Origin: Marisa cornuarietis
Taxonomy: Eukaryota > Mollusca > Gastropoda > Architaenioglossa > Ampullariidae
Assembly (NCBI GenBank): GCA_004794655.1
Contig: SMMW01000559.1
Span: forward strand, 1,860,001-1,924,000
Direction: 5' to 3'
DNA length: 64,000 nt
Shown here: piece by piece, positions 13,201 through 23,200 of the stretch
Layout of the letters: the number at the start of each line of letters is the position of its first letter
Numbering within the stretch: position 1 is the first letter of the stretch
The notes under the pieces: generated by a model
What the model saw: the letters and a program-made list of their open reading frames with translations, nothing else
What the model was told of the DNA's origin: nothing
Databases searched by the model: none
Translations under genes and position numbers: made by a program

Positions 13201-13436
13201 ACGGCTTCTTGCAGGAGCTGGACCGCAGGTCGGGGTCCAGCCTCGGTTCCCACAGCGAAGCCATGCACTTCTGGAGGGACGACGTGAACGCTAGTGTGCA
13301 TATGCACAGACCGACCCCAGGCTTGCTCGGGCTGCATGGCGCTCATCCTGCCCACATGGCGAGCCACTCGCCCACTCGTCGACTGGAGGTCAAGGAGCAG
13401 GTAACCGAGACAGACGTCCCGTGCGTGCGGTGTTAA
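4166..13436 (+). CDS. NR1-family nuclear receptor (E75/Rev-erb/PPAR-like; possibly NR1P)
   Basis: This is a ligand-type transcription factor expected to act in the nucleus. Six exons join in phase: 4166-4265, 4822-4919, 9196-9340, 10874-11070, 11656-12031 and 12412-13436. From the ATG at 4214 the product is 630 aa. Residues about 29-94 form a two-zinc-finger DNA-binding domain with P-box CEGCKGFFRR and a second finger containing [12 protein letters not shown], followed by a T/A-box-like [12 protein letters not shown]. Residues about 133-354 form the ligand-binding domain, with the family signature [16 protein letters not shown]. Its last part (DREGL, LLLNHG, LFARI, DLR) resembles PPAR helices 8-10. 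No helix-12 AF-2 motif follows directly. Residues 355-630 are Ser/Pro-rich and probably disordered. The upstream acceptor at 4164-4165 means more 5' sequence may exist. Membership of NR1 is clear; the exact subgroup (E75, E78, Rev-erb, NR1P) is not settled. Confidence 0.9.
4822..4919 (+). CDS. Nuclear receptor exon B (first zinc finger)
   Basis: It encodes [14 protein letters not shown] and CEGCK, all four cysteines of zinc finger 1 plus the start of the P-box. The acceptor is tgtgcag and the donor gtgagt directly after Lys, the conserved intron position between the two fingers. Confidence 0.92.
5151..5182. repeat. CT/CA microsatellite
   Basis: A CT run passes directly into a CA run inside intron 2 of the nuclear receptor gene. 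Confidence 0.9.
7540..8168. mobile_element. Non-autonomous TIR element (MITE) with TA target duplication
   Basis: The ends are inverted repeats of about 50 bp: the left begins TGGGGCCACGAGGGGAATTT and the right, read in reverse, begins TGGGGCGCCAAGAGGGGAAT. The two continue to match for a further 30 bases with few differences. A TA dinucleotide flanks both sides (7538-7539 and 8169-8170), as in Tc1/mariner-type insertions. The interior is built from many short pseudo-palindromic units of the type CTATACATTGCATTCTATA around a unique core at about 7728-7810. No transposase is encoded. Confidence 0.85.
9000..9025. repeat. GGAA/GAAG simple repeat
   Basis: A purine-only run of about six GGAA/GAAG units lies about 170 bp upstream of exon C of the nuclear receptor. 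Confidence 0.85.
9196..9340 (+). CDS. Nuclear receptor exon C (second zinc finger)
   Basis: It encodes [10 protein letters not shown] through VGMSHE with the second finger's cysteines. The acceptor is tttgcag and the donor gtatac. One base is left over and joins CC of the next exon to give Ala. Confidence 0.92.
9341..10873 (+). other. Intron 3 of the nuclear receptor gene
   Basis: No exon is seen. The last 370 bases form a degenerate minisatellite, listed separately. Confidence 0.65.
10463..10866. repeat. Degenerate minisatellite based on TGTCTCACTC
   Basis: After a CT run, the sequence repeats variants of TGTCTCACTC, with spacers such as AGCCC or ATGTC, many times up to the exon D acceptor. 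The units are diverged and irregular in length. The pyrimidine-rich strand gives exon D a very long polypyrimidine tract. Confidence 0.7.
10874..11070 (+). CDS. Nuclear receptor exon D (T-box, hinge, LBD start)
   Basis: It opens with [12 protein letters not shown], typical directly after the second finger in NR1 receptors. A Ser-rich hinge and the first ligand-binding-domain helix ([14 protein letters not shown]) follow. The acceptor is cgccag and the donor gtcagt, ending in phase 0. Confidence 0.88.
11071..11655 (+). other. Intron 4 of the nuclear receptor gene
   Basis: A CA/CG alternating run lies at about 11466-11522 and a TG run ends at the acceptor. Nothing else is recognisable. Confidence 0.7.
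11656..12031 (+). CDS. Nuclear receptor exon E (LBD helices 3 to 8)
   Basis: It carries the ligand-binding-domain signature [16 protein letters not shown] near residue 180 and the helix-5 region. The acceptor follows a TG run and the donor is gtgaga. One base carries over to the next exon. Confidence 0.9.
12032..12411 (+). other. Intron 5 of the nuclear receptor gene
   Basis: This short intron has a CT-rich run at about 12095-12146 and a tacctgcag acceptor. No other feature is seen. Confidence 0.75.
12412..13436 (+). CDS. Nuclear receptor exon F (LBD end, long C-terminal tail)
   Basis: The first 65 codons finish the ligand-binding domain ([20 protein letters not shown] and [13 protein letters not shown]). 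The remaining codons encode a tail rich in Ser and Pro, with runs of Ser near 12690-12740 and PPP motifs near 13010-13120. The stop is TAA at 13434-13436. An in-phase intron at 13401-13493 would replace the last residues; see findings. Confidence 0.88.
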
Positions 13437-16400
13437 CGACAGCCCCCCTCCCCAATGCATAGCCGCTCTTGCTGTGCCTTCTTCTCCACACAGCTGCTGG
13501 AGAGTACGGACGCGTGAACTAGACGAAAAGGCAGTGCAGTATTTTTCTAAAAAGAGATTGTGAAAGTGGGTCGAGTTTTCGAAGGGAGACTAATCGCGGC
13601 AGACGTTTCCAGGCTGCCAGAATATTTATGTGTAGTTCAGGAGGAGGGAACTCATTTTATCATCATGCGAAGGTTGTGATAATACTTTGTTGTGGCAATC
13701 GTGTCAGCTTAAACAGCGCTCGATTAAGGTTGTGGGCAAGAAAGCTGATGTCACGGTTTCATTGTTTCAATTTTTTAAAAAAAGCACATTGATGGGGTTG
13801 GTAGGTAAAAATGCATGTGTGTGTGTGTGTGTGTGTGTGTTTTGATGAGTTTGGTATGTATAAATGGGTGCATGTGTGTGTGTGTTGGGAGGGATGATGG
13901 AAGTGTGGGAGTAATTTCGGGAAATTCGAAGGACCAGATCTGTCGACAGTAGACGATGCCCTGTGAGTGCACATCCCACCCAAGGGACGCAATCTTAAAT
14001 GCGACAAGTTGCATGGGAAGCAAGCGTGATCAGACTTTTTTTTTTAATTTTCCTCGATACGATGCGTGTTGGAGGATTTCGTTGATGTTTTCAAAATGCG
14101 TGTCCGTATTTCAGAAGTTGTTTTAACAACCTGTTTATTTAACGTTGATTTCCCGCGGAGAGTGCCGTCTCGTTTTGAGTTTAAGTCCCCCCGACCCAAT
14201 GTCTTCACCACCCACCTAACAATTCCACCCGTCCTCGTCCCCAGTGGCAGACACTGGGTGTGAAAGGTGCGACCAGTCTAAATATCCGTGGAAGGCGTGA
14301 ACAGACACCTCACAGCACAGCACGAGCAGGAGACAAATCATCAAGCTACTAAAGCAAGATCCACCTTGTCCGGATCTAGCTTGCCATAGTTTCTGACAGG
14401 ACAGTGGAGGTTGGAGGGGGGATCATCATTGGCCCCGTGAAGCACGCCCGTTCTGCCATAGCCTAACAGACGTTGCGGAATGTTAATAAGGAACTGGTCA
14501 AAGTTTCAGAGACGTCTGACATCATCATCGTCGTCGTTATTATTATTATTACAACTGATGTGGTGGACTGCATGTATATTTATGGTTGTTGTGGATGGAA
14601 GGGCGTGTGCATAGTGCATTCGCTCAGTTTCCCACGTGTCTCCCTAGCCTAAAAGCTGATAATGTGTGTGTGTATGTGTGTGCGTGCGTTCGCTAATTCC
14701 ACACTTTTTTTTTAAGCAGCCGCCGCTGACTTATTGCGAAACTATCTGCTTGCTCGGCATCTGAAGGCTGCGACGCTTCTGAAGGCATCTGTTCCCCCAC
14801 CCACCCTTCATCCCATCCTTGTGGTGTGAAGTGGTTTAGCATTAACACACTCGGATGTGCGTGCGACTGTATGCGACATTTTGTCACGCCCCGTTAACGC
14901 AGGAGGGAGTCAGAATAACGCTGCAAATCACCAGTGTCCACTGACATGACTTTCTTTTGCCCATCTCGACATGCCAATGCAGTGCCAGGCATTTTCCAGT
15001 GCCCAAGTTCGTGCCTGTTTAAACAAACAAAGAGTAGGGACCACCTCATCACGAAAAAGTGATTTTGTAATTTTTACCACTGCCATGGAAGCTCTATTCT
15101 GGAGTGAGGGAAATACTGGGATAGGTTCGCGCTTGTTTCCAATGAGTTTCAAGACATTTCAGAGTAAGCAAACAGAGGGGTGAGAAAGCTTTTGTAAAGG
15201 TCTGACAAGAGTGCAAGTTTGTTTGAATACTAGTTAATTCGATATACTATTTCTCCAGCTCTGGCTGAATAATCACCCTTCTCCTAACGTTCGTGAAATA
15301 CAAGCCTACAAAAAAATGAATAGACAAAATTCAAAAATACTCCTTTCAGAAATGTGAATAAATGCGATTATGTTGCTAAAGCTACATACGTCCAAAGGGA
15401 CATCACTGGCCATATGTTCTTTAGGCATACCCACGGACATTCCACATTTCACAGAGTTGACCTCTTTCTGCACATGGTGTTTGCAGTCTTGAACTGAGCA
15501 CCCAGTATTTAAAGAGATGTTTTCTCTGCGGCAGACCTTCAACTCGCGATACCCGGTGATGGCTGATGCATGAAAGGGGCTGCCGAAATGAAGTGTATTG
15601 GAATGAGCTGCGACTTGGGTTCGAACGGTGATGAACTGTTGTTTATGGTCTAGAGTGTCTTGCTTTTATCGCCATTAGTGGGTGAAGGAATAGGCGCGCC
15701 CGGTTAGCTTCAATGTGAGAAGAGCGCAGAACAAATTAAAGAAAAAAGCAGAGGAAACCCCTTAGATTCAAAGGAAACATTTTCCGAGAAGAAAATGCAA
15801 GGTGTTGTTGAGCCTTGTTGTTGTTCTGCTGCTGCTGGTGCTGCTTCTACGTGATGTTCAAGAGGATGACGATGATCAAGGTTCGCTCCTCGAGCACTTG
15901 CCTCTTTGCCATTCCAACTACGTGACTATGGCAGTCACGTCATGATGCAGATTGTAAATACTGCACATTTCTTTCTTTTCGCCTCCCTCGTTTACTTCAA
16001 CACTGCAATCTCGTAATTTATTAATCATGCTCAGCCTCCAAATTTGTTATTTTTCCCAGTGCTTAAATCTTCGAGATGCCTCGTGCAAGACGCCTAATTT
16101 TTTTAAACAATGTTTTCACGGTTTAGACTCGTTTTTTCGTCGAGATCACTCAAAGGTATTGGATTTTATTAAATGCATAATCAGGGAGCGCAACCTGCTT
16201 CATAATACTACACAAAATGTTGTCGCTTCCCCACCCAACACGACTGCATATTTCGTTATGAAAAATATGAGACTGTGACAAAAGTTCGACCCCTTAAATT
16301 GGTCATGTGTCCTAAAATTAATTTCAATACTCTTATTTTGTTGAAAGTATGTGGCAATAAGTGTCCATAAATGTAGTTAAAAAGATAACTGCTCATCAGC

Positions 16401-18640
16401 TCCTTGTGCGTGTAAAAGTCGACACGGTACAGAGTGTAAGTGAAAACTAATGACCGTCATGACTGGACAGTCAGTTTCAAACGAAATGTATTTATTGCTT
16501 TAAATCTGTTCGTGTTTCTGAGATTCTTAGCAGATATTTAATAAATTTAGCGTTCAGACAACCATTTTTACACACTATTCCTCGAGCTGACAAATACTTT
16601 TTGTGTGAAATTGTAGAAATTTGTTAGGTGAAAAGCTTCAGTACACCCCGAATGTTCGAAACTTCGAAGTGTGAATAGAATATATGTCAAAAATGACCTA
16701 CCCTCGACCGGCCATTTTTTTCCCCTTCTGCGATTACCTTTTCCACGCATTCAAACACATCAAACATGCCCAAAAAAATCAACACACAGAAAGCCAGTAT
16801 TATCATATTTATCTCATGAAACCTTTATTCATCCATTGATGTAGTTTCAGGTTCAACAAAGCAAAAATAAAGATGTTGAAAGCAATCGTATGTCCGATTG
16901 TATGCCAGAGGCGAACTTTTGTCATCGTGTCATGTATAAAATGCTACAGACGGCACTTTCGATTAATCTTGAGTAAACAGTTTGTTAAGAATCCATGGTA
17001 GTTTTCTCCCCTTCCGCCTATTTCCGTTCCCAGAATTCCATTCTGGTTCATCTGTGTTTTCCTGTTTGGAGATTGCATTTATTTTACGATCTTTACAATG
17101 AAGTGCCATTCCCACGAATGTGACTTGTGTACGTTGTTCTGTTTGCGCGACAATGATGACGTTGGCGAGAGAAGCCATTGTGACCGGTGAAGGTAATTAA
17201 AACTGACGTGACATCAATTACTTTGTGATGCTCTTTCACTTTTAATGTGGTTTCAGATACAGCCCTTTTCTTGTGCCAAGAAAGTTGTGTGTAATCAAAG
17301 TGCGTACAAAACTTGAATTTTTATCCCTCTAGGTCCAGTTAAATTTTATTTATTAACTTCTTGTTTAGTTATTTACAATGTGCCTTGAATTATGCTGCTT
17401 CACACAGTTGTGCCCCTTGTTCGATAAAATACATGTCACCTTGTGTAATCGAACGGGAGGTGATTAAACAAGAGGGGAAGCACATCTCACTTTGTTGTGA
17501 TCTGCAGTAATAGTTTTATTTCCGGTGGAGCGTGTGACTTGAAAAGGGTAGAATGCGAGAGGCACTCTGTGCCTTAGTATTGCAAGTGTGTTTGCATGTA
17601 ACAATTACAGAAGTTGCAAGTTCTTACACACTTGTTAAACGAAAATAAAAATAAAATAAGCACATCAAATCAAAGAACCAATTAAAGCGATCTTTCTCCC
17701 TTGTCTCCCATGTACTCTGTTTACCTGCTCTCTGTCTTCCCTTAACCCCCTCCTCCACTCTATTTTTCTTTCTTAGTACATTTATGTCTTCTTATTAGCT
17801 TTTCTTAACTTTACATACTTCCGTTCCAGCACTGGTTATTCACTAGTGTGCATGTATGCAAAAGAATGCTCGTGCGCGCTCACACACACACACACAAAAT
17901 TTCCTTAATGTATATTTAGTCTGTTTGTAGTGGCCTGCTTTCTGGTGTAGTTTGGACATTTTAATAGCATATATTTACTGTTAACCGGCAAACCTTAGAT
18001 TCAAAACAAACTATAGATGGTCCTAAAAATGCATACATCCACACATACTTACAAATATAATACCTGCCTCTATCCATTCAAATAATCGTAATAATCATCA
18101 GAGAGCTTACATAATGCTGTTCCTCAACCAAAGCCAGGTTCATAGCGCTTCACAAACCTATTTACTCTTCAACTAATTATAAAATGACTCGTACACCAGC
18201 CCCCACTCAATCTTCTGCAGACACGCGTACACACCACAGACAGGTTCACGGTCTAAGGGATGAAATAAATCATCGTGGATAGGCGTTACGCAGGCACAAG
18301 AAGCGCAGTGTAAATGAGAGTTCCTTTTCATAAACAAATGCATTATTTTAAAAAAAAAATGGAAAAAAACGACTGTTAAATATCATCAAACGACTCTTCG
18401 CTGACATTTGCCTTGACCACTAGATGAAGGTCGGAGGACCTCAGGATCCGCTTTTGGAGCCAACGTCACTGTCTAAATGCCATCATCGCAACCTCACAGA
18501 ATTATCAGGCCTGTGGGAACATACTCTGGCCACATCCTGCCACAGTCAACCTTTTCCAAGCGGCATCTACTTAATTAGAACTTAGTCCGACCTTCAGATG
18601 TCATGTCCAGGAGGAAAATAATCCACATTCAAAAGACATG
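13437..18640. other. Nuclear receptor 3' UTR and intergenic DNA
   Basis: A TG microsatellite lies at 13815-13840, inside the likely 3' UTR. From about 15200 the sequence is AT-rich, with no open frame showing domain, codon bias or splice support. I could not assign a polyadenylation site for the receptor with confidence. Confidence 0.5.
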
Positions 18641-18818
18641 CGTCACGAGCAGCTCAAGTTTGACGTCACTTAACTGATGACGCCAGGATTTGAGTGTTCG
18701 TCAAAAATTATGACGCAGCAACAAGGTATAAAGAGCGCGCGAACGTCAGCAAGTGGGTGGAGCCTAGATGGCTGACGTATGTTCAATGACGTGGAGCGTC
18801 ATCACCACTAAAATGACG
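18641..18818 (+). promoter_or_regulatory. TATA promoter with a cluster of CRE half-sites
   Basis: TATAAAG lies at 18727-18733. Around it are a full CRE (TGACGTCA, 18661-18668) and TGACG or its complement CGTCA at about 18641, 18678, 18711, 18744, 18773, 18787, 18797 and 18814. Roughly nine half-sites in 180 bp is far more than expected by chance. The spacing puts a transcription start near 18757, just ahead of the first exon of the gene at 18890. Regulation by CREB/ATF or another bZIP factor is inference. Confidence 0.65.
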
Positions 18819-18854
18819 TGACAAACTTACGTAGTACCATCGCTGTCAAACGTT

Positions 18855-18888
18855 ATGGACTGACCACAATATGCCCGCGTGTCGTTGA
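18855..18888 (+). promoter_or_regulatory. Two minimal upstream ORFs
   Basis: In the predicted leader, an ATG at 18855 is followed by one sense codon and TGA, and an ATG at 18871 by four sense codons and TGA at 18886-18888. The second stop lies one base before the proposed main ATG at 18890. Such an arrangement commonly controls initiation. It depends on the predicted start site being right. Confidence 0.4.
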
Positions 18889-18889
18889 A

Positions 18890-18907
18890 ATGCTTGTCTC
18901 AGAAAAG
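18890..18907 (+). CDS. Novel gene exon 1 (start codon)
   Basis: The exon codes for MLVSEK and ends in phase 0 at a gtaaac donor. A purine (G) is at position -3 of the ATG. It lies about 130 bp after the inferred TATA-driven start. It is short, so it is the least certain exon. Confidence 0.5.
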
Positions 18908-19906
18908 GTAAACACGTGAAACAAAATATTCCAGTGAGGGCCGGTTGTGCAGGCTGGTAAGACTTCGGCGGACTGCATGTGACGAAATCGTATCGGCAAC
19001 GATGTTATCTATTGCCTTTGGAACCCCCTCCCCTCCCCAACTCTATCCTCTATGTGCGATTGATAAGGTAATCGTATTAACAGATTCCCTTGCAAACAAC
19101 ATTCTGCAGCAGTTGTTGGATGCATAGCGATCTCTTCTCTTCAATATTGAAGCATGAACCATAAATATTCTATGGAGGACTACTTTGTAACCTGGGTTTG
19201 ACATGCTTTCTTATCTTATTTTGACCTGTGAGAGATGGTGTGTTTTAATACTTATCCGCTTAGATGATTAGATATAAAGTAGGCTGCAATGATTGTGTGT
19301 TTCTGAGCGTGTGCATTATGCATAGAGATGTATGCAGATGTATTGTTTAATGACTGTCTTCGATTAATATACATTTGAGAATATTTCGTACTATGTTTCA
19401 TTGTCAGGCTTAATACTGAGAAGGGTAAGAATCTGTAACAGTATTTTGTAATCGGAGTTTTGAAATATATAAAGGTTTATTTGAAGCTTACACTTATTTT
19501 CATCCGTAAACAAAATGGCTTAAGAAGATATTCAATGCTTTAGAGGATAGAAATTGAAAGGCGGACTGGATGTCAGAGGACCTGGCAAGAAGGACAAGTC
19601 GGGATATAAGGGGATGGGAGAACGTTAAATGGCGATATTTTATTCTATGATAAATGTTACAGTGTAGGTGATGTGTGTTCTCAGAAGCAGGACGATGCGC
19701 TGGAAATTTTGCTGGACTATGTCTACCTAATGCAGGAAGCAGCAAACGCATATGCCACAGAACTCATCTGGGCCTTGTGAGTCTCTTGTTTTGTTCTGTC
19801 TGTGCTGGTCTGGTTATCGGCGAGTAGATGTCTGCTTTCATCGTGTTTTCTTGCTGATATGTGTGTGTGAGGGGGGATGTCAATGGGTGGATGCTAAGGT
19901 GTGCGT

Positions 19907-19958
<52 letters not shown>

Positions 19959-20186
19959 TGCGCGCTTGAATGAGTGGGGGAGTTTGTGAGTGGACAGTGA
20001 CACTGTTTCTGTGGGACCATAGTCTATGACAACTAAAATAGTTACAAAACAATCTTTCTAAATATACTAAACTTCATAGGAAATGACAATTAGCATCACC
20101 AGGGTCAAATAACAGAGGTTTGACACAAAGAGACTGACATAAGAGCGCAAGATCATATAATAAGCAATATATCATATAGCTTGAAG

Positions 20187-20262
<76 letters not shown>

Positions 20263-23200
20263 TGTTTGTGTAAGAGAGAGAGACACTGACGGCTGTAAAC
20301 GCGAAGTTTCGTGACAAAATTGTCGACTCATTAAGTCGCTTGTTGGTAAGGCATGAGTGTTACAGTATGGCAATAGCTAGTTGATCACACCAGTAAGCTT
20401 TATGTAGTAAAGAGGGCTAGACCAGCTAGCTGACGTGAAATACAGTGACCACATTAATTAGCTCACAAAAAGTACAATGACAACACTAGTTAGTTTACTT
20501 AAGTACAGTGGGCATACTTGTTTAGCACTAGTGAAAAAAGAACGGTATCACTAGTTAGCTATTACACCAGTCGGTTGACGTGAAGTGCAATTATCACACT
20601 AGCTACTTTACGGGAATTGCAGTGATCACAAGCTAGTCCGCGTGAAATAAAGTAATGTCAATAGTTAAGTCACCTGAAGCACCGTAAAAAACGGTGTGCA
20701 TTTTAATTAGCTCATGTCAAACAGAGTGATCAAGCCATTTAGTTCTCCTGAAGTACCCTGACCACACAGGCCACCCGTGGACATCGACACTTTTCTTTCA
20801 GACCCATTAAGCCAACCCAAATTCGGTTTTCGTGAGCCACGTAGGGTGTTTGGTATCGCCTGTCATAAACTTCTTGCTTGGTGTCGTTACAGCCTACTGA
20901 TGATCGGCGCTGTAAGTCTGTGGATATGGCGTTTGCTGGGCCTGCAGGAAGCCGAGCGCCATCACCTGTACATGGTCAACTCCCGCCCGGTTTTCCCGCG
21001 CTCCTTGTCGCCCATATCTCTCCAATCTTCCTACTTTTCAGCGGTACGCACTCGCTTCAGATGTACCAGATTTACAAACCGTTGTGTTGATCTTCTAACA
21101 AATATGCCGGCACCTCATAGACCCCTCTTCCATCGTCACATGCACCACCGCCACCACCACAAAAAAAATACAAGCCTTTGAGACAAAGCGATGAGGAAAC
21201 TGCTCTGAAGCAGTATCGGTCAAGGAAATGAATGAATGTTACCTCGAACTAATTTAACTAATAATTAGGTGAGCATGTCCTACATAGGACGACCAGTCCG
21301 CTCATTGAAGTTCTGGAGCCATTTCTTACTCTGGTCACCGCATCGTCGCACCCTCCAATGTACCTTGAAGAACAATCTTCAACAAGGTGTCGCGCAAAGT
21401 CACACGACTAAACCATGTCGCTTGGCTGTTGCAAGTAGGGCTTACTGATTTAATACGAGTGTGGCGACCACGTTTTGTACAGTCATAGCTCCCTGTACGA
21501 GATCCGGAGCAGCCTCCTCAAGCTTTTTTCTCGAATACCTGGATTTTTTTCTCCGTATTGGCAAGCAGAATCCATATTTCATGTCCGTAAAGGAGGACAG
21601 ATTGTACTTGGTAGTGAACCTGATATTATGTCTGCGCCAGATCTTGTTTCGTATAGTTGTTACCGCTGTTGTTGTTGCGATCTTGACGCGGATATTTGCT
21701 GCGAGGCTGCTGTCTTTGGAGAGGTTGCTCCCAAGTACTTAAAGGCTGTTTGTTTACTCATCGATCCTTACTCCGTTCGTGTACATCTCTTCATTACTGT
21801 CTCATTTTAGCAATGTTTTACATGTCTTTAATTGTGGCTGGATCTACACAGGTTTACAAGAGTCGGCTGGCTGCTAAAGACAGATTCATACGTAAGTATC
21901 TCATATCCTCTGAAGAGGGTGCACTTATTGTTTATACCTGATGAACGATTTTTTATCGTAAAAATTGGAAGATGCCGGCATCATAATTAAGAAAAGTTAA
22001 CATCAACTCGTGGATGTAAAGAAAAACATTATTTTGTTCGAGTCCTTTATGTTTAGCATCTATTGAGAAAGATATTTGTAGGTCAGAAATGGCTCAGTCA
22101 GTGTTGCTGGCACTGCCTGCAAATTTCTGGAAGTTTTTATTTTAATAATCTCCAAATTATGGGGATTTCTTAAAACTTCTGAAACAAGGAACAGTTAGCA
22201 TATCAGAAATACAATTTTAAAACGTCAGAGCAGTAAACTGTTTAAGAATGCCAGAAGCAGCGACACTGGGATAACATAAGAAACACTGGTGTTCGCCATT
22301 AGGAACATCAGAGGTCACGCAGTGTGCGAAAAAAGAAGATATTTCAGAATCCTTAAAAAGGGTCTTGAATTTCAGAAAACACAAGGACATTTAAGCAACT
22401 ATTTGAAAGTCTATCTCGAAGCATGAGACGCGAATAAGAGCCTACATTTTACGTGAATTCAAATGTATTTTTGTGCATAACCAAGTACCTAGCATTGGGA
22501 CTGTTTACGTTTTTGACAAGATACTTAGAACTACGCCTGTTTACATAGGATGTACTAACCACATGCATATTCTTTTTTCCCCTTTTGTTTAGCCGATAGC
22601 GAAGGCACATTCGGTCCCTATGAGATGGTAGCTGGGTAAGTGACAAGATATAACGAGAGAGTGTCGATTTTTAAAAAAAAGTTGCATTACATTATTACAT
22701 TTACATTTTTCCGACAAAGATAAATTATTAGTTCTGTGTGCCAGAAATCCGAGAAAATATTATCTTCACGTGACTTGTACTTGAGTAAGAAATACAAAGA
22801 CTTTGTTTTGTACATAGGAAGATTATAGCATGTGTGTGTGTGTGTTCGCGTGCCCTGGCATACCAGTCACGATGAACTGTTTTACAAGTACCGCTCCGTT
22901 CCACGCGAACTCTGGCGCTTTCCTGACGCCAAGGCGGAAAACGAGCGATCTTCGCTGGAGGAGCGGTTTCTGGGACAGTGCGACAACAAAAGTGGCGCAA
23001 GGAACCTGGGGATGTTCCCCGTGTCCTCCTCAGTTCGCCCTCTCGCTCAAAGTCTCAACCTGCTCAACAGGCAAAGGTGTGTCCCTCGCTGTTCTCTCAT
23101 GCCGTCCTCTTTTTACTTTTTCTGCACAAAACAATATCTAGCTGGCCGATTTGTCCGGCCCTATCTCGATAGTCTTCAGCGAGTTCGTGTCGCTTGGGTA

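Larger units (their letters stand above)
19777..20769 (+). other. Intron 2 of the novel gene: TG arrays and a minisatellite
   Basis: It contains two long TG microsatellites (about 19908-19957 and 20191-20270) and a degenerate minisatellite at about 20370-20769 that runs up to the exon 3 acceptor. No coding sequence is seen. Confidence 0.7.

Noticed and set aside
13177..13230. GFLQELDRR in the receptor tail as a displaced helix 12
   Set aside because: It resembles an AF-2 core but lies about 200 residues beyond the last LBD helix in a disordered tail, and its last core position is Asp.
12620..13460. Long antisense open frames opposite the nuclear receptor's last exon
   Set aside because: They mirror a GC-biased, Ser/Pro-rich coding exon and show no domain of their own.
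20370..20769. Possible CRISPR-like repeat array
   Set aside because: Units are strongly diverged with no constant repeat or unique spacers, and the window is eukaryotic.
20831..20892. A 62-nt intron using the strong-looking gtgagc at 20832
   Set aside because: The donor leaves one base, and joining it to the acceptor before 20893 gives a stop after two codons.
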